NCBI GenBank assembly: GCA_958450365.1 | Contig: CAUEEP010000904.1 | Span: forward strand, 62,001-126,000 | Direction of reading: 5' to 3' | DNA from: Mesorhabditis belari | Taxonomy: Eukaryota > Nematoda > Chromadorea > Rhabditida > Rhabditidae | DNA length: 64,000 nucleotides | Shown here: positions 54,567 to 64,000 of the stretch, one piece after another | Position numbering within the stretch: the first letter of the stretch is position 1 | Layout: every line of letters starts with the position of its first letter | Position numbers and translations under genes: made by a program | Notes under the pieces: generated by a model | Seen by the model: only the letters and a program-made list of their open reading frames with translations | Databases searched by the model: none | Told to the model about the DNA's origin: nothing

Positions 54567-55052
54567 CTACTATTTGAGAAACTACGGTAACAAGATTAGG
54601 CCTGGATTAGTGCTATTTCATAGAATGTTATTAGTACAGTATAAAGTCGGAAAAAATTGGTCAACAAATTGCAGATTGAAAAAATAACATCACGTTTCGA
54701 GCTACAGTTTTCATTTCTGTTTGGCAAAGCAGAAAGATGGGCTAGCGAAGCAAAATCAAGGAGTATGGATCGGGTTGATGAAGAGGTTTGCATTTTTAGC
54801 ACTACTAATATAAATGCCGCACCCTGTACTTACGCCATGGGTTTTTCGAAGTTATTTACTAAAGAGATGATTTAACAAGCGATCATCTTGACTCATTGAT
54901 TGACAAGCTAAATTCTTTTAGTCGTAAGGCTAAAGCAAGCCTATTGCCAATCAATATCTAACCAAAAAGTGCTATAAAACTTAGCCTGGTTGTTTTCTTG
55001 AGCTATAAGCTTGAGTTTTCTTGAGCTTGAGTTCAAGTGTTTCTAATGTTGG

Positions 55053-55470
55053 TTAGGGATGGCTAAGGATGGCTAAGGATGGCTAAGGATGGCTAAGGAT
55101 GGCTAAGGATGGCTAAGGATGGCTAAGGATGGCTAAGGATGGCTAAGGATGTCTAAGGATGGCTAAGGATGGCTAAGGATGGCTAAGGATGTCTAAGGAT
55201 GGCTAAGGCTGGCTAAGGATGGCTAAGGATGGCTAAGGATGGCTTGGCGAGGCTTCAGTGAAATTCTAAATACCACATCAACGCCTAGTTCTTTCAAAGC
55301 ATCAGTAATCAATAGCTGGAATCAATAGCAATCAATGTCTAACCAAAAAGAGCTATAAAACTTAGCCTGGTTGTTTTCTTGAGCTAAATCGAAGTTCAAG
55401 TGTTTCTAATGTTGGCTAAGGATGGCTAAGGATGGCTAAGGATGGCTAAGGATGGCTAAGGATGGCTTGG
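55053..55470. repeat. 10-bp minisatellite GGCTAAGGAT in two blocks
   Basis: About 19 copies to 55242 and five to six at 55412-55465, each followed by the same flank. Confidence 0.9.
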
Positions 55471-56202
55471 CGAGGCTTCAGTGAAATTCTAAATACCACA
55501 TCAACGCCTAGTTCTTTCAAAGCATCAGTAATCAATAGCTGAAATCAATAGCTGAAATCAATAGCTGGAAAAAACTTTTGAGTTGAAATTGTACAAGAAA
55601 TTGTACAAGAAACTATAAACTAATTTTTCCAGGACGAAGAAGGCGATTGGTAGATCGATTGGTAGAAAAAAAGTGGGATTTAGGAGAAAACTTTCAAATT
55701 TTCATCACTGCCTTTCTTTTCTTTCACTTTTTCATCTCTTTTCTGCTTTAAACAAATCAAAAAGTTGTCTTAAAATTGAAGATTTCTATAGTTCTATATT
55801 CTATATTCTAATTTCTTTTTTCCATTTTTCGCCATTTTATTGCTTTCTTGAGAGAATTTTTATTGATATTGATTAAGGAGAAAATTGACAAATATACAAA
55901 TACAAATACAAAATTTGTACAAAACAAATTTGTACAAAACAAAAAGCACTCAATGGAAATGAGATCGAAATATTCGACAATTTGGAGGGAAATGTTCACT
56001 TGCAAAAAGAAATAAACAAAAAAAAAATCCCGTTACTGAAAGAAAAAAAAACCCTGTGAGCCACCAGTTGAGAGATTGAAAACAAGAAAAGTAAACACGA
56101 GAAAAGGCAAAGGTTTTTTGTATATAGGTATGGTTTTCAAATTTGGCATTAAGATAAGGGATTTGTGTGCAAAGGAAAGTGTTGTAGGCTAGAGTTTTGA
56201 GC

Positions 56203-57030
56203 GTACTTTGGTACTTTGGTACTTTGGTACTTTGGTACTTTGATACTTTGGTACTTTGATACTTTGGTACTTTGGTACTTTGGTACTTTGATACTTTGGT
56301 ACTTTGGTACTATGGTACTTTGGTACTTTGGTACTTTGGTACTTTGGTACTTTGGTACTTTGGTACTTTGGTACTTTGGTACTTTGGTACTTTGATACTT
56401 TGGTACTTTGATACTTTGATACTTTGGTACTTTGATACTTTGGTACTTTGGTACTTGGTACTGATACTTTGGTACTTTGATACTTTGATACTTTGGTACT
56501 TTGATACTTTGGTACTTTGGTACTTTGGTACTTTGGTACTTTGGTACTTTGGTACTTTGGTACTTTGATACTTTGGTACTTTGGTACTATGGTACTTTGG
56601 TACTTTAGTACTTTGGTACTTGGGTACTTGGGTACTTGGGTACTTTGGTACTTGGGTACTTTGGTACTTGGGTACTTTGGTACTTGGGTACTTTGGTACT
56701 TTGGTACTTGGGTACTTGGGTACTTGGGTACTTGGACTTGGGTACTTGGGTACTTGGGTACTTGGGTACTTGGGTACTTGGGTACTTGGGTACTTGGGTA
56801 CTTGGGTACTTGGGTACTTGGGTACTTTGGTACTTGGGTACTTTGGTACTTGGGCACTTTGGTACTTGGGTACTTTGGTACTTGGGTACTTTGGTACTTG
56901 GGTACTTTGGTACTTGGGTACTTTGGTACTTGGGTACTTTGGTACTTGGGTACTTTGGTACTTGGGTACTTGGGTACTTGGGTACTTTGGTACTTGGGTA
57001 CTTTGGTACTTGGGTACTTTGGTACTTTGG
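56203..57030. repeat. 8-bp array GTACTTTG/GTACTTGG
   Basis: About 100 copies; the first half is mostly GTACTTTG and the second mixes in GTACTTGG. It contains a run of overlapping open frames with no coding value. Confidence 0.95.
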
Positions 57031-58046
57031 AGCATAAACGCGCTGCTTCTGGTAAACTCAATCAATATAAAAGTGACTTTTTTGTGACATAAAAGTGACA
57101 ATAAAAAGCACAGTTTTCTTCAATTTTCTTCAGTGTTCAGAAGGCGCAGAAACGCGCACCTTCTGGCGCACACGGGAAAGTCTTTATATGTACTTTTCTG
57201 CGTCAGAAAACGCACAAAAAAAGCCACTTCTGGAACACTCAATGAGAAAGGAGTACGGTGAAAGTTTTTGCGTACTCTGCTCGTGTAAACATGCGACTCC
57301 TAGTACACGGGAAAACACTATCCTTGCACAAAATCTCAGAAATTCATGTTTGAGCTGCGAAAATTTTTTTAGAAAACAATACAGTACAAAAAGGGGTGCT
57401 TAACGGTGAGGGGAGCGATTATTGGAGGGCCGGGGAGGAGGTCAACTCTTTGGCCAACTCGCAGCTCAAGTTTAAACACCTTAAACTTGTCAGCTTGGAA
57501 AGCTTTGATAAGATTTAGATAGCTTAAAACGCTAGCTTTCCGAAAATATTCGTTTTATCAAAAGCTACTAACAAAAACCTATCTAAAATCGGTCTGTAAA
57601 AACTCGACCCCCTGACAATCGCTCGTCCCCGCCGATAACCGTAAAGAGGCCAAAAAATTGCAAATCTTTTGTCTTCTGAATAACATTTCATCAGAATATA
57701 ATAAGGAAATTATGTTGTTAAATTGAAGAATTTTGAAGCAGCTGAACTGTGCTCAAAAAGCAGCTGAACTGTGCTCAAACGTATCCTTTCTAGTGCACTT
57801 GATTCTCGGATTTTCTTGAAAACAAGGTTACTTGACTAGAAAGGAGAAAGATAAGCTTTATGCTTTGATGAGTGCGCCAGAAAGCTTGCTTTAAAGTTTT
57901 TTTTTTGAGTAACAAGTAGATGGCTTCAAAGCTAAGGCTTGCTCAAAGCTAAAGACTTGCTTTCCCATACAAATCACTTCATAAAGCTTTATGAATAGAT
58001 AAAGATATTGAAATTGAATGAAAGATATTGTAAAATTAAAAATTGA

Positions 58047-61000
58047 CTACGAGTGAAGAAGTTTTTGTCGTTCCAATTGTTGTAACATCGAGTGTTTCTC
58101 GTAATCCCAGCAATTCGACGAGAAACGCGCCGTTGTGTTTCCCGTTGAGGCGTACGTTTTTGCCCTGAAATTTTCTCTGTAATCGATAAATGATAATCGA
58201 TAAATGAAAGCGATAATCGATAATCGATAACCGATAATCGATAACCGATAATCGATAACTGCTAATCGATAGCTGCTAATCGATAACTGCTAATCGATAA
58301 CTGCTAATCGATAACTGCTAATCGATAACTGCTAATCGATAACTGCTAATCGATAACCGCTAATCGATAACTGCTAATCGATAATCGATAATGTAAATTG
58401 TTAATCGATAAACTGTTAATAGTTGAAAAGTTTTGAAACCAATAAAGAACCGAAAAAAAGAACGCAAAAAAGCAAGCTGAGCAAGCAAGCCGTTTTTGGG
58501 GATCATGCAAAGGATGGAAGGCTTAAAAATACTGTAAATGTCAAAAGCTTATTCATTAAAGTAAACCAGGAGAAAGCTATTTAGTCAACAAGACTGAAAA
58601 TCTATTGTTTTGTTGAAGAATTTAGTCAACAAGACTGAAAATCTTTTGTTTTGTTAAAGAATTTGAAAGATATTCAGTCCAGAAAGCTAGCTGAACGCTT
58701 TCTTCTGGTATAAGTAATGAAAAAGTCCACTGACACTTTGCATTAAACTTGTTCCCATAATTTGACAGTTTTCTACTCATCCCAAAACTCACAATTTCTG
58801 TTTTTTAGAAATCTCTGAAGGTTCAGAGAGCGCTGAACCAGTCGTTCGTCCTGTCAAATGCAGATTGTTTATTTGCAAAACGTTAGACTCAATTTATAGA
58901 TGAGAGGTCTATTTTTGGATGATAAATAAATGGTAAATAATAATAAGACATGCGTAGAAGCTAATTTGCTAATAAAATAATGATTTAATAGCTAATAAAG
59001 CTAATAAAGCTAGTAAAATGTAAACCTAAAAGTTTCCCAAGTAAAGCTAAGCTAAAAGCATAAGTTTGCAAATCCCAGTCCCTTAGAATACAGTAAGTGT
59101 TCCGTCAATAAGACTGAATAAGAGATAGCCTAGTGTGTGTTGAAGTGTGATTATCAAAGTCCAGAGTCAAAACCCGGAGTCAAAATCCGGAGGCAAAGCC
59201 CGGAGTCAAAACCCGGAGTCACCGGTGTATAACTTTTCCCTTAGCCAAGCTCGAAAGCAATCACAAAAGCTCACTCGGTGCACTTGGACGAAACGGCGAG
59301 ATGCAGCTTTGGTGACCTTTTTGTGTCGAATGGAGCACCGAGCGGGGAAACCGTCGGGATCAACACCGAAGTGACGTCCTGAAATCGATAATCTTTTAAG
59401 AAGCTTGTAAAAACTCTAAAGTATCGTTCGATATATTGATTGGATTTTGATTTGGATCAAATTTAAGTCTCTGAGGACTCTGAGCAAGAGCTCTGAGGCA
59501 CCAGAGCGCTAGGTGCGCACTAGGAACGCTAGGTGCGCACTAGGAACACTAGGTGCGCACTAGGAACGCTAGGTGCGCACTAGGAACGCTAGGTGCGCAC
59601 TAGGAACGCTAGGTGCGCACTAGGAACGCTAGGTGCGCACTAGGAACGCTAGGTGCGCACTAGGAACGCTAGGAGCGCACTAGGAACGCTAGGAGCGCAC
59701 TAGGAACGCTAGGTGCGCCTCTACTTTGTTCTCGGACAAACGCGAGCTTTCTGGCACACTGATTTGTTAAACCTGATCCAAGCCAGAAGCTGCCCGTTTG
59801 TCCCAACACAAAGTCCACACAAAAGAGAATCCAGTGCGCTAGATACCGTGCATCTGCCAGAGCACAAAGTACATCTAATTCACATCGAAAGTTTCCTTTT
59901 TTTCAAAAACTTTTGATCAATATATCGACACGAACTCTTGTATTAAATCGCTCAAAAATTTGAAGCCATGCTGGGGGGAAATTCGAGCAGAAAAACTCAC
60001 TAAATAAATCTAGGAAAGAAAAAATTGTTAGAGTGAGTACGACGGATGGTTGCAGGGAATTTGAAGAGTCAATTTGAGCAAAAAAATCTCTACTATTTTC
60101 ATAAGTTTTCCACTATTTTTCGTACATTTCACTAAACTTCTCGATTTGGCGAAAAGTGGTGAGAGAGATCTGAAAAATGAAAAAAAAACGATGGACTTGG
60201 GTGAGCGAAGATTTTTGCGGGAAATTCGTCATATCGAAACGGCAAATTCTCACCCAAATTCCGGGGAAATGAAAGAAAAATGGAAATTTTTGAAGAATTT
60301 ATAGAATAGAGGATGGATAGAGTGCTTTTGAGGGGGTTTATTTGACATAAACGCCGGGTGTCTGGCTTACTGGTTTGATCACTTGGCTCTTACATATTTT
60401 CCGGGTAATTTGCACGGGTCGTCACGCTTTGAAGGCCTATAACTTTGCCCAGAGATCATATTTTTGCTAACTTTTTATATCATTGTACAGCTGACATTTT
60501 AGGCTTTTAAATGATACCAAATAGCGCTTGATTGAATTTTTCATTCCCATGCAAACAAGGGGACACGACACCCGAATTGGATAGGCCTCATTTGCTCAAA
60601 GTTGGCTCTGATTTTCTTGAACTGGATTAACCAATCAAGCGCTATTTGGTATCATTCGAAAGTCTAAAATGTCAGCTGTACAATGATATAAAAAGTTAGC
60701 AAAAATATGATCTCTGGGCAAAGTTATAGGCCTTCAAAGCGTGACGACCCGTTCAAAATACCCGAATTTTTCGAAAATACCCGAAAACTAACCAAGCGCC
60801 GATCACTTTATACCGATTGGTTCTTATTTTGAGCTCTGGATCGGAAACACACCACTTCTGGCATACTTCTGGCATCGCAATGTTTTAGTTTCCTTGGATA
60901 TCAAATGCTTATTTCTAGTGAAAGCTAAAGAATCGCGTGCGCAAAAAAAGATGCGTTTGTATTTTGTACTTGTTTTTTGTTTGCAAACGCACCCTTTCTA

Positions 61001-63661
61001 GCGGACGAAGTTCTTCTTTTTTCTTGAAATATTCATTAATATCACAAGGAATTTAAAAAAAACTGAAATCCAGTGTGCTAGAAGAAAGTGTTTTCAATTT
61101 AAGCTCACAGTACAGGCTAATTATCGATTAGATTCTTAAATTCATTTCAAAAGGATTTCAAAAAGGTTCCAAAAAAGAAGATTTTTGATTGTTTTGATTG
61201 TTTTGATTGTTTTGATTGCAAAAAGATTGCTTTAATAAGTCTAAATCAGGATTTGGACTGATTAAAGGCTTATTTGGACTTATTAAAGGCTTATTTGGAC
61301 TGATTAAAGGCTTATTTGGCCTTATTATTATTCTTAAAATACTACTAAAGTTTACCAGTTTACCAGCGTTTATGTCCATTCAAATGACAATTGAAATCAC
61401 TTACCGTTTCTGATCCAAATTGTGTCATTTTGTACAAAGCGGCACCGCATTTTGTCGAAACGATGAAATTCTTCACGGATTTCCGGAAACGCTTTCCCCA
61501 AATGATGAACACCCAAAAATTTGAGGAACAATTGAGAACGAGGAGGAAATTCGAGATATCGACAAAGAGTGAGGCAAGTGGACTCGACATAAACGTCTCG
61601 GCGCCGACCAACTGAAAGATCGATTGGTAAAATGGTAAAGAAGATTATGATGACTGAAAGATTGTGATGATTAAGTTGATAAAGGAGTCAACTACAATTG
61701 ATATTAGATTAGTCAACAATCTGATGAGAATAAGAAACTAATAAGCCTCTCTTTTCTTCAAAATTTTCCAAAAGCCAAACCATAGATCTTTCTGATATTT
61801 TAGTATGATAATTATCAAAGATATTAACATTATTGTACAAAGTTTGAACTCAATTTGATGGCTAGACGTTGAGAAAGAGTCTTGTGATAGCTCAGAGTGA
61901 TAAATGATAAATGATCAACGATGAATGGGTTGAGAGAAAGCTTTTGCGCGAGTCTAGTTGCTATTTTTAAGATTCGAAGTTGAAGATTTTCAACCGTTCA
62001 ACTGATTTGGTGGCAAATTCCCTTTAAATGTAAAGATATTCAATTTACCAACTTACTAAATTGTTACTAGAGCGTGTTCCTCGCGTAATTACTCGAGTAA
62101 AATTTGCATGAGTAATCTTTACTCGATTAATCGGCGTTTTTGGTCGAGTAACTACGAGTAATCCTCTTTACACGTCGAGTAAATTGAATATCTTTACATT
62201 TGAAGGGAATTTGCGACCAAATCAGTTGAACGGTTGAATATCTTTAAAAGGAGCGGTATATAAGGCGGGGCTCGTGATTTTCGTGCTAATTTTTTTGCAA
62301 TAATTCTCGTTAAAAGTATGGTAACTTTTCCTAAGCGTGCGTTTTAAAAAAGGCCTTACTTGCGAGGAGCACAGTCTAATTGTTATACTAACTGTTACAC
62401 AACTAACCTACTAACTACTTATTGGGTTGGTGAATTGAAAACTGTGGGCTATTGTCATATGTCACAGTTTGAGCACTTTCTTCAAAACAAACCCATTTTG
62501 GTGTCAATGGAAAAGTTGTAGAGAATCAAAAATGAAGTTGATATCCAAATTTTCAGAACGATTCAAAAACTGGTTTTCAAGAAATACCAAATTTACGAAT
62601 TTTCACAAAACTTGCAACAAAACTTGCAACAAATCTTGTATTTTAAGCGAAACTACTAGGTGTATCTTTTTGGAAATTTGGCTATAAGCCTAATTTTTGA
62701 TTCTCTACAACTTTTCTATTGACACGAAAATGGGTTTCTTTTGAAGAAAGTGCTCAAACTGGGATCTCCAGTCTCCATCTCCAGTCCTCCATTTTTGAGT
62801 CTCACACTTGTCTCACACACAAACCAAAATCCTACTACGAAAGAGGAATCCGCAAATTGCCTGTAAAATGGGCAGAAGTCGTCAATAATAATGGAAATTA
62901 TTTGGAATGAATCGATGGTTTTATGTTGAATAAATTTTAGTTCAAAGTCCGGTTCAAAGTCAAAGTTTTCAATTCACCAACCCAATACATACCACTAGAA
63001 AGTTGTTTTGTACTGCTGAAACTTTGTAACATTGTTGGACCAAAATTACAAATTTCTTTGCCACTACTTGAAATGATTTTACCCAGCTGTGGATTCGTTA
63101 CCAGTTTCTCATTTCTATAATTTCCAAAAGCCCCCTTTTTTAGATATGTGCTTGTTTTGATTTTCCCAACCCATTCTCTTTAACTGACTCGCTTTTCCTT
63201 AAGTCTCCTAAAGACTCAAAGCTTTCGCTTTTCTTGTTTTTTCTTCTTTTTTTTCCTTTTTTGCTCTTTTCTACTCATCCTCCGCATAATTCATTGACTT
63301 CCCACGCTTCTCTGTTCAACTTTTCCTTTGTCTCAAAATTTGCAATCCCCTTGAGAGCCTTCAGAAACTAGATTCAATTTTTCAATTGAATAAATTATGC
63401 AGAAATGTTTTTAGATGCTGACGTTTCGTAAAAAAGACTACACAGGTGCTTTTTTAAAGATCTTTGCGTGTCAAAAAGTCATTAGAGTTCCGCATTGGAG
63501 TCAAAAAGTCATTAGAGTTTCTGGAGTTCCGCAAGAACTTTGATCATCAAGTGTTCGTTTGACTCACATTTTCTAGTAGATCGGCCACTGTGGGCAAGAT
63601 GTCCGAGATCAAGAATTTGGCGATTACCAGCACCAACATGATGTTTGCCTTGTGCTCTTTT
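58047..63661 (-). CDS. Rhodopsin-like GPCR (nematode peptide-receptor-like), last four exons; 5' end outside the window
   Basis: Exons (high to low): 63568-63661, 61405-61611, 59275-59378, 58047-58164. The first carries KEHKANIMLVLVIAKF, a TM6 with the basic entry typical of nematode neuropeptide receptors. The second carries TM7, with DISNFLLVLNCSSNFWVF in the place of NPxxY and GKRFRKS as the start of helix 8. The last two encode a Ser/Thr-rich cytoplasmic tail ending QKLLHS. Phases agree (1, 0, 0, 2). Family knowledge: class A receptors of the FRPR/DMSR/SRW kind read neuropeptides at the plasma membrane; the ligand cannot be told. The coding part is small, but the introns are 1.1-2.1 kb and packed with two minisatellites, a fold-back element and a mariner-derived element. 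Confidence 0.8.
58182..58405. repeat. 14-bp minisatellite TAATCGATAACTGC
   Basis: About 16 copies in the last GPCR intron, 18 bp from the last exon. Confidence 0.9.
59505..59720. repeat. 20-bp minisatellite GCTAGGTGCGCACTAGGAAC
   Basis: About 11 copies in a GPCR intron. Confidence 0.95.
60414..60753. repeat. Fold-back element in a GPCR intron
   Basis: Arms of about 130 bp (GTCACGCTTTGAAGGCCTA and its complement). A diverged half-related block may lie near 19560-19660. Confidence 0.85.
61985..62240. repeat. Fold-back element in a GPCR intron
   Basis: Arms of about 65 bp around repeated ACTCGAGTAA-like motifs in the loop. Confidence 0.85.
62420..62987 (+). mobile_element. Deleted mariner element in the first visible GPCR intron
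   Basis: Same family as 26067-26623: TATTGGGTTGGTGAATTGAAA at the left and its complement at the right, with the retained C-terminal codons GIRKLPVKWAEVVNNNGNYL before a stop. It cannot move by itself without a full transposase. Confidence 0.8.
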
Positions 63662-63691
63662 CTGAAGATGACTTGATTTGATTGATAAACT

Positions 63692-64000
63692 GGAAGCGAC
63701 AGTACTAAATAGTTACAGTACCCAGCTACAGTGCTCAATAGTTACAGTATCCGGCTACAGTATCCAATAGCTAGAGTACCCAGCTACAGTACCCAATAGC
63801 TACAGTACCCAATAGCTACAGTACCCAGTTACAGTACCCAATAGTTACAGTACCCAGCTACAGTGCTCAATAGTTGCAGTATCCGGCTACAGTACCCAAT
63901 AGCTAGAGTACCCAATAGTTACAGTATCCAATAGCTAGAGTACCCAGCTAGAGTACCCAGCTAGAGTACCCAGCTACAGTACCCAATAGTTACAGTACCT
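63692..64000. repeat. CAGTACCCAATAGCTA-type array running off the window
   Basis: Degenerate units in the GPCR intron upstream of the TM6 exon. Confidence 0.9.

Larger units (their letters stand above)
54567..58046. other. Region between the myosin-like gene and the GPCR
   Basis: Holds a tandemly duplicated block of about 225 bp (near 55000-55320 and 55340-55545) whose minus strand could encode LLITDALKELGVDVV after an acceptor, possibly a duplicated 5' exon of the myosin-like gene, and then the large GTACTTTG array. No further exon supported. Confidence 0.45.

Noticed and set aside
56189..57101. Long overlapping open frames on both strands
   Set aside because: They are translations of the 8-bp GTACTTTG array and have no family signature.
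59147..59374. Plus-strand 75-codon frame
   Set aside because: It is the reverse of a GPCR tail exon whose frame joins correctly with its neighbours.

Overview
The window is nuclear DNA of an animal, most likely a nematode. The coding parts are split by GT-AG introns, many of about 50 bp and some of 1-3 kb, and one GC-AG intron is present. The recognisable genes fit a nematode: a Polycomb RING protein of the PCGF/MIG-32 type, a secreted lectin with two C-type lectin domains, a two-pore-domain (TWK-like) channel and a peptide-receptor-like GPCR. The mobile-element relics are mariner, Tc1, Tc5/pogo-like and RTE-like. Base composition is AT-rich, and tandem and inverted repeats are very dense. 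No bacterial, phage or CRISPR feature was found.

Layout. Positions 1 to about 23,290 hold no gene I can support: minisatellites, palindromic fold-back elements, a Tc1 transposase end, a 5'-truncated RTE copy with a 14-bp target duplication, and several tRNA-like sequences. Positions 23,294-29,101 (-) carry a complete nine-exon PCGF gene. Positions 31,589-35,545 (-) carry a complete ten-exon double-CTLD lectin. Positions 35,739-42,368 (-) carry a complete ten-exon spermidine-synthase/METTL13-like methyltransferase whose stop is only 193 bp upstream of the lectin start, an operon-like spacing. Positions 42,700-49,550 are mostly repeats, with a partial inverted copy of a K2P segment and a CENP-B-type helix-turn-helix relic. 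Positions 49,559-53,064 (+) carry an eight-exon K2P-like channel gene. Tail to tail with it, 53,232-54,566 (-) is the 3' part of a gene whose product resembles a divergent myosin motor. Positions 58,047-63,661 (-) carry the last four exons of a rhodopsin-like GPCR whose start lies beyond the right edge.

All gene models were assembled by hand from splice sites, reading phase and family motifs. In each of the four complete models exon phases join without a stop from ATG to terminator. The genes are unrelated in function (chromatin, secretion, metabolism, membrane signalling); only the methyltransferase/lectin pair hints at co-transcription.

The most interesting observation is the K2P-like gene. 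Scaffold, helices, reading frame and splice sites look maintained, but both pore loops lack the second glycine of the GYG/GFG selectivity-filter signature. A second theme is short copies of exons sitting in introns or intergenic DNA near their source gene. A third is the number of long hairpin-forming elements in introns.
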